Positions 50,091-58,051 of a DNA stretch of 64,000 bases are shown piece by piece (positions within the stretch are counted from its first letter, which is position 1; each line of letters begins with the position of its first letter). The notes beneath the pieces were generated by a model, which was not told where the DNA came from, ran no database searches, and saw only the letters and a program-made list of their open reading frames with translations. The DNA is taken from the NCBI RefSeq assembly GCF_019704555.1, contig NZ_AP024745.1:3356501-3420500 (forward strand), read 5' to 3'. The DNA is from Actinoplanes sp. L3-i22. Its GTDB lineage: Bacteria; Actinomycetota; Actinomycetes; Mycobacteriales; Micromonosporaceae. Made by a program: the position numbers and the translations under genes.

Positions 50091-51964
50091 CGCACCGGCT
50101 CACCGTCGCACAGGCGGTAGTACGGTTCCTCGCCAATCAGTTCACCGAACGGGACGGGATCCGGCAGCGGGCGGTCGCCGGGTTCCTCGGCATCTTCGGG
50201 CACGGCAACGTGGCCGGGATCGGGCAGGCGCTGCTGCAGGCCCAGCGCACCGGGTCCCCGGACATGCCCTACCGGCTCGCCCGCAACGAGCAGGCCATGG
50301 TGCACACCGCGGTCGGCTACGCCCGGATGCGCAACCGGCTGTCCACGATGGCCTGCACCGCCTCGATCGGGCCCGGCTCGACCAACATGCTCACCGGCGC
50401 CGCGCTGGCCACCGTCAACCGGATCCCGGTGCTGCTGCTGCCCTCCGACGTCTTCGCCACCCGGGTCGCCACGCCGGTGCTGCAGGAGCTCGAGGACCCA
50501 CGGTTCGGCGACATCTCGGTCAACGACGCGTTCCGTCCGCTGTCCCGGTTCTTCGACCGGGTCTGGCGACCCGAGCAGCTGCCCGCGGCGCTGCTCGGCG
50601 CGATGCGCGTGCTGACCGACCCGGCCGACACCGGCGCGGTCACCCTCTGCCTTCCCCAGGACGTCCAGGCCGAGGCGTACGAGTATCCGGACGAGCTGTT
50701 CGCCGAGCGGATCTGGCACGTGACCCGGCCGGCGCCCGACCCGCTCGCGGTGGAGCGGGCCGCGGCGGTGCTCCGGGGCGCCCGCCGCCCACTGATCGTC
50801 GCCGGCGGGGGAGTCCTCTACTCCGAGGCGTCCGCCCAGCTGGACCGCTTCGCGCGGGAGACCGGCATCCCGGTCGCCGACACCCAGGCCGGCAAGGGCG
50901 CGCTCAGCTGGGACCACCCGAACGCGGTCGGCGGGCTCGGCGCGACCGGCAGCCCGGTGGCGAACCGGCTCGCCGGGCACGCCGACGTGGTGCTGGGCGT
51001 CGGCACCCGGTACTCGGACTTCACCACGGCCTCGCGGACCGCGTTCCGCCACCCGCAGGTCCGCTTCGTCAACCTCAACGTGGCCGGCTTCGACGCCGGC
51101 AAGCTCGCCGCGCTGCCGCTGGTCGCGGACGCCCGGGCCGGGTTGCAGGTGCTGCTCCCGGCCCTGCACGGGCGGCGCTTCACCGGCGACTTCCACGACG
51201 ACGTGGCGGCGTGGAACGCGACGGTCGACCGGGCGTACCGCAAGAAGGCCGGCGAGCTGCCCACCCAGACCGAGGTGATCGGCGTGGTGAACGACGCGTG
51301 CGGCGCCCGCGACGTGGTCGTGCAGGCGGCCGGCAGCATGCCCGGCGATCTGCAGCGCCTCTGGCGGGCCCGCGATCCGAAGCAGTACCACGTCGAGTAC
51401 GGCTACTCCTGCATGGGCTTCGAGATCGCCGGCGCCCTCGGGATCAAGCTGGCCGACCCGTCCCGCGAGGTGTACGCGCTGGTCGGGGACGGCTCCTACC
51501 TGATGATGGCGCAGGAGATCGTCACCGCGATCGCGGAGGGCGTGAAGCTGATCGTGGTGCTCGTGCAGAACTTCGGGTTCGCGTCGATCGGCGCGCTCTC
51601 CGAGGACGTCGGCTCGCAGCGCTTCGGCACCAGTTACCGGTTCAAGAGCGCGCAGACCGGCGATTACGACGGCGCCCTGCTCCCGGTCGACCTGGCCGCG
51701 AACGCGGAGAGCCTGGGCGCGGCGGTGATCCGCTGCCGGACCGGGGCGGATCTCGCCGAGGGCCTGAAACGCGCCCGCGAGACGGACCGCCTGACCGTGG
51801 TGCACATCGAGACCGACCCGCTCGCCGGCGGCCTGTCGTCGGAGTCCTGGTGGGACGTCCCGGTGGCGGAGGTGGCGACCCTGCACAGCACCCGGAACGC
51901 CCGGGCCGGATACCTGGAGGGCAAGCGCGACCAGCGGCATCACCTGCGACCCGGAGGCCAATGA
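50087..51964 (+). CDS. iolD: 3D-(3,5/4)-trihydroxycyclohexane-1,2-dione acylhydrolase
   Basis: A 625-residue ThDP enzyme: catalytic Glu in YRLARNEQAMVHTAVGYA, central domain RPLIVAGGGVLYSEA, and the ThDP/Mg site GDGSYLMMAQEI. IolD opens the cyclohexane ring of the trione derived from inositol, yielding 5-deoxy-glucuronate. GTG overlaps the iolB stop as GTGA. Length matches the family. Confidence 0.94.
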   Translation: MTHRLTVAQAVVRFLANQFTERDGIRQRAVAGFLGIFGHGNVAGIGQALLQAQRTGSPDMPYRLARNEQAMVHTAVGYARMRNRLSTMACTASIGPGSTNMLTGAALATVNRIPVLLLPSDVFATRVATPVLQELEDPRFGDISVNDAFRPLSRFFDRVWRPEQLPAALLGAMRVLTDPADTGAVTLCLPQDVQAEAYEYPDELFAERIWHVTRPAPDPLAVERAAAVLRGARRPLIVAGGGVLYSEASAQLDRFARETGIPVADTQAGKGALSWDHPNAVGGLGATGSPVANRLAGHADVVLGVGTRYSDFTTASRTAFRHPQVRFVNLNVAGFDAGKLAALPLVADARAGLQVLLPALHGRRFTGDFHDDVAAWNATVDRAYRKKAGELPTQTEVIGVVNDACGARDVVVQAAGSMPGDLQRLWRARDPKQYHVEYGYSCMGFEIAGALGIKLADPSREVYALVGDGSYLMMAQEIVTAIAEGVKLIVVLVQNFGFASIGALSEDVGSQRFGTSYRFKSAQTGDYDGALLPVDLAANAESLGAAVIRCRTGADLAEGLKRARETDRLTVVHIETDPLAGGLSSESWWDVPVAEVATLHSTRNARAGYLEGKRDQRHHLRPGGQ

Positions 51965-51967
51965 GAC

Positions 51968-52873
51968 ATGACCGGCACACGACGGCTTCGCCTGGGCAGC
52001 TGCCCGGACTCCTGGGGCGTCTGGTACGCCGACGACCCGCGGCAGACGCCCTGGTCGCGATTCCTCGACGAGCTGGTGACGGCCGGCTACCGCTGGCTGG
52101 AGCTCGGACCCTACGGATACCTCCCGACCGACCCCGGACGGCTGGCCGACGAGCTGGCGGCGCGCGGGCTGAGCTGCGCGGCGGGCACGGTCGGCGGGGT
52201 CGGCGGGCCGCACCGGAACTTCCCGGACGTGGTCGCGGAGACCCGTCGCGTCGCGGAGCTGACCCGGGCCGCCGGCGGGCGCAACGTGGTCTTCGTGCCG
52301 GTGCCGGGGTACCGCGACGACGCGACCGGCGGCTATCTCGAGGCCGCCGAGCTCGGGCCGGAACAGTGGCGGGCGCTGCTGGACAACACCGACACGCTGG
52401 GGCGGATCGTCGCCGAGGAGTACGGCCTGAGCCTGCGGTTCCACCCGCACGCCGACTACCAGGTGGAGAACCAGCGGCAGGTGGAGCGGTTCCTGGACGG
52501 GACCGACCCGCGGTTCGTGTCGTTGTGCCTGGACACCGGTCATCTCGCGTACCGCCGCGCCGACGTGCTGGAGCTGATCCGCGCGTACCCCGAGCGGGTC
52601 GGGTACGTCCACCTCAAGCAGATGGACCCGCACCTCGCCGCCCGCGCCGCCGCCGAGGATCTCGCCTTCGGCCAGGCCGTCGCGCTGGGCGTCAGCGTCG
52701 CCCCGCCGGCCGGGGCACCCGACGTGCCGGCCGTCCTCGCCGCGCTCGCCGCCCTCGGGACGGACCTGTTCGTCGTAGTGGAGCAGGACATGTACCCGGT
52801 GGAATTCGACGTTCCGCTGCCGATCGCCACCCGCACCCGCAGGTATCTCGAAGAGACGGGAGATTTTCGATGA
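51968..52873 (+). CDS. iolE: Inosose dehydratase-like TIM-barrel protein
   Basis: A 301-residue xylose-isomerase-like TIM barrel. GSCPDSWGVWYADDP at the N-terminus and CLDTGHLAYRRAD match IolE, which dehydrates 2-keto-myo-inositol to the trione. The metal ligands are in WLELG, the LDTGH segment and VVVEQDMYP. The related isomerase IolI is the alternative, but no other IolE candidate is in the operon. Starts four bases after iolD; overlaps the binding protein gene as ATGA. Confidence 0.85.
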   Translation: MTGTRRLRLGSCPDSWGVWYADDPRQTPWSRFLDELVTAGYRWLELGPYGYLPTDPGRLADELAARGLSCAAGTVGGVGGPHRNFPDVVAETRRVAELTRAAGGRNVVFVPVPGYRDDATGGYLEAAELGPEQWRALLDNTDTLGRIVAEEYGLSLRFHPHADYQVENQRQVERFLDGTDPRFVSLCLDTGHLAYRRADVLELIRAYPERVGYVHLKQMDPHLAARAAAEDLAFGQAVALGVSVAPPAGAPDVPAVLAALAALGTDLFVVVEQDMYPVEFDVPLPIATRTRRYLEETGDFR

Positions 52874-53862
52874 GGCCCTTTCTCGTGAGGCCCTTTCTCG
52901 CCGCCGCGACGGTGGCGGTCCTCTCGCTCGCCGCGTGCAGCGGCGGCGGCCGGGACGCGTCCGACGCGGACAAGTCCGGTGGTGGTGGCAACGCGCCCGG
53001 CAGCTCCGGTTACACGATCGCCTTCGTCACCCACGAGACGCCCGGTGACACGTTCTGGGACAAGGTCCGGGCCGGGGCCGAGCAGGCCGCCAAGGACGAG
53101 GGCGTCACCCTGAAATACTCCAACGACCCGGACGCCGGCAAGCAGGCCGGGCTGATCCAGAGCGCGGTCGACGCCAAGGTCAACGGGATCGCGACCACCC
53201 TGGTCACCCCGGACGCCCTGGCCGGCTCGGTCAAGGCGGCGACCACCGCGGGCATCCCGGTGGTGGGTCTGAACGCCGGCATCGACCAGTACCAGAAGCT
53301 CGGCGCGCTGATGTACTTCGGCTCCGACGAGTCCCTGGCCGGCACCAGCCTCGGCAAGCGGATCGCCGGCGAGGGCGCCAAGCACCCGCTCTGCGTGATC
53401 CACCAGACCGGCTCGGTGTCCCTGGAAGCCCGCTGCGCGGGCGTCAGGAGCGCCGTTCCCGGTACGGAGAATCTGCAGGTCAACGGTGCCGATGACAGTG
53501 CCGTGACGACGACCCTGCAGGCCAAACTGGCGCAGGACAAGTCGATCGACTACGTGGTGACGCTGGGCGCGCCGATCGCCCTGGACGCGATCAACGCCAA
53601 GCAGCAGGCGTCGTCCGCCGCCAAGCTGGTCACCTTCGACCTGAACCAGGAGATGGCCAAGCGGATCAAGGACGGGCAGGTCGAGTTCGCCATCGACCAG
53701 CAGCCCTACGTGCAGGGGTACATGGCGGTCACGTCGCTCTACCTCTACCTCAAGAACGGCAACGACATCGGCGGCGGCCGGCCGGTGCTGACCGGACCGT
53801 CGTTCGTGGACCAGTCGAACATCGACAAGATCCTGCCGTTCACCGAGAAGAACACCCGGTGA
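52870..53862 (+). CDS. Sugar/inositol-binding lipoprotein of ABC importer
   Basis: A 330-residue periplasmic-binding protein of the ribose type with lipobox LSLAAC (Cys23), and family segments YTIAFVTHETPGDTFWDKVR and VVGLNAGIDQYQ. Its place inside the iol operon argues for myo-inositol binding. The start carries an exact 15-bp duplication, ATG/GTG-AGGCCCTTTCTC, so an in-frame GTG five codons in is a second possible start. Confidence 0.9.
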   Translation: MRPFLVRPFLAAATVAVLSLAACSGGGRDASDADKSGGGGNAPGSSGYTIAFVTHETPGDTFWDKVRAGAEQAAKDEGVTLKYSNDPDAGKQAGLIQSAVDAKVNGIATTLVTPDALAGSVKAATTAGIPVVGLNAGIDQYQKLGALMYFGSDESLAGTSLGKRIAGEGAKHPLCVIHQTGSVSLEARCAGVRSAVPGTENLQVNGADDSAVTTTLQAKLAQDKSIDYVVTLGAPIALDAINAKQQASSAAKLVTFDLNQEMAKRIKDGQVEFAIDQQPYVQGYMAVTSLYLYLKNGNDIGGGRPVLTGPSFVDQSNIDKILPFTEKNTR

Positions 53863-55112
53863 GCACGTCCCCCGGCGCCACCGCTCCAGCCGCGGAGCCG
53901 GCCGCGGAACCGACCGCGGGGCCGGCCGTGGGGCGGTGGCTGCGGCCCGGGCTCCACCCGCGCGCTCTGCTGGCCCGGCCCGAGGTGGGCGCGCTGGCCG
54001 CCGCTGTGGTGATCTTCCTGTTCTTCCTGCTGGTGGCGCCGTCGTTCCGGTCGTTCGCATCGTTCTGCACCGTCCTCTATCAGTCGTCCACGATCGGGAT
54101 CGTCGCGGTCGGGGTGGGCCTGCTGATGATCGGCGGCGAGTTCGACCTGTCCGCCGGCGTGATCACGACCAGCGCCGGCTTGGTCAACTCGATGTTCTGC
54201 TGGTACTTCGGGGTGAACCTCTGGGTGGGTGCGGTCCTCTCGCTGGGGTTCTGTCTGCTGGTCGGATTCCTCAACGGCTGGCTGGTGATGCGCACCGGCA
54301 TCCCCAGCTTCCTGATCACGCTGGGCACGTTCTTCGTGCTGCAGGGCGCGAACCTCGGCGTGACGAAGCTGGTCACCGGCTCGGTGTCGAGCCGCGACAT
54401 CAGTGCGATCGACGGCTTCGACTCGCTGCGGAAGGTCTTCGCCTCGAGCTTCACCGTGGGCCCGGCGACGGTCTGGATCACCGTGCTGTGGTGGGCGCTC
54501 TTCGTCGGCCTGGCCGCCTGGATCCTGCAACGGGCCCGGACCGGCAACTGGATCTACGCCGTCGGCGGCTCGGCCGACAGCGCCCGCGCCGTGGGCGTCC
54601 CGGTCGTCCGCACCAAGATCGGCCTGTTCATGGCCGTGTCATTCCTCGGCTGGTTCGTCGGCATGCACCTGCTCTACCGCTTCAACACGCTGCAGGCGGG
54701 CAACGGCGTCGGCAACGAATTCCTCTACATCATCGCCGCGGTGGTCGGCGGCACGCTGCTGACCGGCGGCTTCGGCAACGCGCTCGGCGTGGCGATCGGC
54801 GCCTTCATCTTCGGGATGACCAGCCTGGGCATCGTCTACGCCGGCTGGGATCCCAACTGGTTCAAGGCCTTCCTGGGGGTCATGCTCCTCCTCGCGGTCC
54901 TGGTCAACACCTACGTCAAACGCCTTGCCACCTCATCCACCCGCTTCACCCCACCCCCTCCCGAAGCACCCACCCGCAACCCGTCACCCGCCGGCCCACC
55001 GCCCGCCGAGCCGTCGCCCGCCGGCCCATCGCCTGCCGAGCCGTCGCCCGCCAACCCGCCGTCTCGTGAGCCGTCGTCTCGCGGGGCCACGGCGCGCGGG
55101 AAGGAGGACTGA
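53859..55112 (+). CDS. ABC permease, ribose/inositol type
   Basis: A 417-residue RbsC-like permease with about ten helices; GVGLLMIGGEFDLSAGVITT and NGWLVMRTGIPSFLITLGTF are diagnostic. The N-terminal 40 residues and the C-terminal 50 (Pro/Ser/Ala-rich repeats based on PSPAGP and AEPSPA) are low complexity and coded by imperfect 12-30-bp repeats. GTG overlaps the binding-protein stop. Confidence 0.9.
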   Translation: MSTSPGATAPAAEPAAEPTAGPAVGRWLRPGLHPRALLARPEVGALAAAVVIFLFFLLVAPSFRSFASFCTVLYQSSTIGIVAVGVGLLMIGGEFDLSAGVITTSAGLVNSMFCWYFGVNLWVGAVLSLGFCLLVGFLNGWLVMRTGIPSFLITLGTFFVLQGANLGVTKLVTGSVSSRDISAIDGFDSLRKVFASSFTVGPATVWITVLWWALFVGLAAWILQRARTGNWIYAVGGSADSARAVGVPVVRTKIGLFMAVSFLGWFVGMHLLYRFNTLQAGNGVGNEFLYIIAAVVGGTLLTGGFGNALGVAIGAFIFGMTSLGIVYAGWDPNWFKAFLGVMLLLAVLVNTYVKRLATSSTRFTPPPPEAPTRNPSPAGPPPAEPSPAGPSPAEPSPANPPSREPSSRGATARGKED

Positions 55113-55113
55113 C

Positions 55114-55935
55114 GTGACCGACACCCTGGCCGAGCACGCCGACCGTGGACTGCGGCCCGGCGGACTGCTCGTCGAACTGACCGGCGTGGGCAAGAGCTAC
55201 GGCCCGATCCGCGCGCTCTACGCCGTCGACCTGAGCGTCCGCGCCGGCGAGGTGACCTGCGTCCTCGGGGACAACGGCGCCGGCAAATCGACGCTCATAA
55301 AGATCATTTCAGGACTTCATCCGCATACCTCGGGTCGCTTGACGGTGGACGGGGTGGAGCGGCGCCTCGGGTCACCCCGGGAGGCCCTGGATCTCGGCAT
55401 CGCGACGGTCTATCAGGACCTCGCCGTGGTTCCGCTGATGGAGGTCTGGCGCAACTTCTTCCTCGGCTCGGAGCTGGTCGCCGGCCGCTTCCCGCTCGCC
55501 GGGATGCGGATCCGCGAGATGAAGCGGATCGCGGATCAGGAGCTCCGCAAGATGGGCATCGTGGTGTCCGACATCGATCAGCCGATCGGGACGCTCTCCG
55601 GTGGTCAGCGGCAGTGCGTCGCGATCGCGCGGGCGGTCTACTTCGGCGCCCGCGTCCTGATCCTGGACGAGCCGACGGCGGCGCTCGGCGTGAAGCAGTC
55701 CGGCGTGGTGCTGAAGTACATCGCCGCGGCCCGGGACGCGGGGCTCGGCGTCGTCTTCATCACGCACAATCCGCAGCACGCCTACCTGGTGGGGGACCAC
55801 TTCGTGATCCTCCAGCGGGGCGCGGCCGTGCTCGATGCCCGGCGCGGAAGCGTCACCCTGGCGGACCTGACCACGCAGATGGCCGGTGGCGACGAACTCG
55901 CCGAGTTGTCGCGTGAACTGGAACGCCCGTCATGA
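55114..55935 (+). CDS. ABC ATPase, single-domain sugar importer type
   Basis: A 273-residue ATPase: Walker A GDNGAGKST, signature LSGGQRQCV, Walker B VLILDEPTAALG. It has one nucleotide domain, like FrcA, rather than two as in RbsA, so two copies must act together. AAGGAGG is six bases before the GTG. It completes the presumed inositol importer. Confidence 0.92.
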   Translation: MTDTLAEHADRGLRPGGLLVELTGVGKSYGPIRALYAVDLSVRAGEVTCVLGDNGAGKSTLIKIISGLHPHTSGRLTVDGVERRLGSPREALDLGIATVYQDLAVVPLMEVWRNFFLGSELVAGRFPLAGMRIREMKRIADQELRKMGIVVSDIDQPIGTLSGGQRQCVAIARAVYFGARVLILDEPTAALGVKQSGVVLKYIAAARDAGLGVVFITHNPQHAYLVGDHFVILQRGAAVLDARRGSVTLADLTTQMAGGDELAELSRELERPS

Positions 55936-56023
55936 GAGCCACCCTCGTCATCGGAGTCACCTTCCGTCACGACCGCCTTCGCGATCGGGCTCCATCTTCC
56001 CGCGGCCGAGGCCGTTCTGCCAA

Positions 56024-56038
56024 GGAAAACTTGTTTCC
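56024..56038. promoter_or_regulatory. Inverted repeat GGAAAACTTGTTTCC
   Basis: GGAAA and TTTCC arms around ACTTG, in the 175-base gap between the ABC ATPase gene and the dehydrogenase gene. It could be a LacI-type operator for a second promoter of the iol region. Confidence 0.35.
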
Positions 56039-56110
56039 GCAATGCCCTCCACCAGCGACAATGCGGAAACTCTCGTCCGTTCGCGCGGCTCCGACCAGGA
56101 GCGGAACGTC

Positions 56111-57136
56111 GTGACTGCCCGTGCGCAACTGCGGGTCGGCGTGATCGGCACCGGCATGATCGGGCAGGACCACATCCGGCGGATGACCACGGTGCTCTCC
56201 GGCATCTCGGTGGTCGCCGTCACCGATGTGGACACCGCCGTGGCCGCCCGGGTGGCGGACTCGGTCGGCGCGGTCGCCCACCCCGACGGCCTGGGCCTGG
56301 TGGCCGCCGCGGAGGTCGACGCGGTGGTGGTCTGCTCGTGGGGCGGAACCCACGAGGAGTACGTGCGCGCGGCGATCGAGGCCGGCAAGCCGGTCTTCTG
56401 CGAGAAGCCGCTCGCCACCACCCAGGAGGCCTGCCTGCGGATCGTGGCGGCGGAGGTCGCGCACGGCAGCCGGCTGGTCCAGGTCGGCTACATGCGGCGG
56501 TACGACCCGGCCTACCGGGCGCTGAAGCAGGTGCTGGAGAGCGGCGTGATCGGGGCGCCGCTGATGATGCACTGCGCGCACCGCAACGCCGGGGTCCCGG
56601 CCTTCTACGAGCCGGAGAACACGATCACCGACACCGCGGTGCACGAGATCGACATGGCGCGGTGGATGTTCGGCAGCGAGGTCGCCGCGGTGCGGGTGCT
56701 GCGGCCGCGGGCGAGCCGGAACGCGGGGGAGCTGCCGGACCCGCTGCTGCTCGTGCTGGAGCTGGCCAACGAGGTGCTGGTGGACGTCGAGATCTCGGTC
56801 AACGTCCGATATGGATACGACATCCGGGGCGAGATCCTGGGCGAGGACGGCACGGTCGCGCTGGGCGATCCCGGGCTGATCTCGGTCCGGCACGCCGGTC
56901 ACGTCACCAGTCCGGTGCCGCCCGGCTGGCGTGACCGGTTCGGGGCCGCCTACGACGTCGAGCTGCGCGAGTGGGCCGACTCGGTTACCGGTGGGGAGGC
57001 GATCGGCGGGCCCGGGGCCTGGGACGGCTATGCCGCCGCGGCGGTCTCGGACGCGGCGGTGCGCGCGCTGCGGACCGGTGAACGCGTCACCGTCGCGCTC
57101 GCGGAGCGGCCCGCACTCTATGGCCGGGCGAGGTAG
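56111..57136 (+). CDS. iolG: Gfo/Idh/MocA oxidoreductase, inositol 2-dehydrogenase-like
   Basis: A 341-residue NAD(P)-dependent dehydrogenase: Rossmann motif VGVIGTGMIGQDH, the EKPLATT segment with the catalytic Lys, and DTAVHEIDMARW with the catalytic Asp/His. In this setting oxidation of myo-inositol to 2-keto-myo-inositol (IolG) is the likely reaction, but other inositol isomers are possible. AGGAG is nine bases before the GTG; long extensions upstream lack a start with a ribosome site. Confidence 0.85.
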   Translation: MTARAQLRVGVIGTGMIGQDHIRRMTTVLSGISVVAVTDVDTAVAARVADSVGAVAHPDGLGLVAAAEVDAVVVCSWGGTHEEYVRAAIEAGKPVFCEKPLATTQEACLRIVAAEVAHGSRLVQVGYMRRYDPAYRALKQVLESGVIGAPLMMHCAHRNAGVPAFYEPENTITDTAVHEIDMARWMFGSEVAAVRVLRPRASRNAGELPDPLLLVLELANEVLVDVEISVNVRYGYDIRGEILGEDGTVALGDPGLISVRHAGHVTSPVPPGWRDRFGAAYDVELREWADSVTGGEAIGGPGAWDGYAAAAVSDAAVRALRTGERVTVALAERPALYGRAR

Positions 57137-57196
57137 CCGGCACAACGCCGTACGGCGGAAGCAGTCTGGTTTTGATCGGAAGTTTGGCGCGCGGGA

Positions 57197-57230
57197 GTGC
57201 CATCGCCGACGTCGTTGGCGGCGATGACAC
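57197..57230. terminator. Probable bidirectional terminator between iolG and the TetR gene
   Basis: 57197-57208 pairs with 57219-57230 (12 bp, one mismatch) around ten bases, between convergent genes. Confidence 0.6.
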
Positions 57231-57306
57231 CCGGCCTCCGGGCGGACTCATCCCGCGTGCGGTGCTGGTTCGCGAGGGTTTCCGGCCCGCCTGGGGCAAG
57301 GTTAAC

Positions 57307-57945
57307 TCATTGTTCTTCTTGATCCGCTTGATCATCGGATGTGTCTATTGTCCGAAGTCCGTCGAAGGCCAGCCGCACCACCGTGTCGGCCAGCGCCTCC
57401 GGCCGGCCGCGGTCCGGCCGGTACCACTCGACCAGCGAGTTGACCATGCCGAAGAGCAGCCGCGCCGCGGTCGCCGGGTCGACGTCGCGGCGGATCCCGC
57501 CCTCCGCCTGAGCCTGTTTGACCAGGTCGGTGACGAGGGTGTCGAACTCCCGGCGGCGGATCAGGGCGTGCTGCTCCACCTCGGTGTTTCCGCGGACGCG
57601 CAGCAGCAGCGTGACGAACTCCAGGCGCTCGGCGAGCACCAGGACACTGCTCCGGACCAGCTCCTCCAGCCGCACGGTCGCGCCGGTCTCCGCGTCGCGC
57701 ACCCGCGTCGCGGCCTCGAACAGGCCGTCGACCGCCCGATCCACCGCCATCGCCAGCAGTTGCTCCTTGCCGGTGACATGGTGATAGAGCGTGGATTTGG
57801 TGATGCCGAGCGTCTCCGCGATGTCGAACATGCTGGTCGCGTCGTACCCGTGGGTGTTGAACAGCCGGACCGCGGCGGCCAGCACCGCGTCGACGTCGTG
57901 GCCGGGCCGGCCGCGGCGGCGCGGGGCGGGCTGCGCGGTGTCCAT
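57307..57945 (-). CDS. paaR: TetR-family regulator of phenylacetate genes
   Basis: A 212-residue regulator: helix-turn-helix ATSMFDIAETLGITKSTLYH, preceded by basic RRRGRPG, and a TetR ligand domain. It is divergent from paaN and faces a partial palindrome in the shared region, matching actinobacterial/Thermus PaaR that represses paa genes and is released by phenylacetyl-CoA. Symbol given on context. No ribosome site is obvious. Confidence 0.83.
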   Translation of the reverse strand: MDTAQPAPRRRGRPGHDVDAVLAAAVRLFNTHGYDATSMFDIAETLGITKSTLYHHVTGKEQLLAMAVDRAVDGLFEAATRVRDAETGATVRLEELVRSSVLVLAERLEFVTLLLRVRGNTEVEQHALIRRREFDTLVTDLVKQAQAEGGIRRDVDPATAARLLFGMVNSLVEWYRPDRGRPEALADTVVRLAFDGLRTIDTSDDQADQEEQ

Positions 57946-57994
57946 GCGGCGAAATATGTCAGACCTGGCGAGGAGAGTCAGCTTGGGGCTTGAA

Positions 57995-58016
57995 TAACCG
58001 ACCGAAGGGTTGGTAA
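57995..58016. promoter_or_regulatory. Probable PaaR operator in the paaR/paaN divergent region
   Basis: TAACCGACC (57995-58003) and GGTTGGTAA (58008-58016) are inverted with 7 of 9 matches around four bases. ACCGACC/GGTCGGT-type arms are typical of PaaR-like TetR sites. It lies 36 bases before the paaN start and 50 before that of the regulator. Confidence 0.55.
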
Positions 58017-58051
58017 AACGGTAGGGCAGCCGATCGCAACGGAGCGAGGGA

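Noticed and set aside
50005..53862. A 1,285-codon frame over iolD, iolE and the binding protein
   Set aside because: Only its last 330 codons are the real lipoprotein; the rest is a shadow of iolD and iolE.
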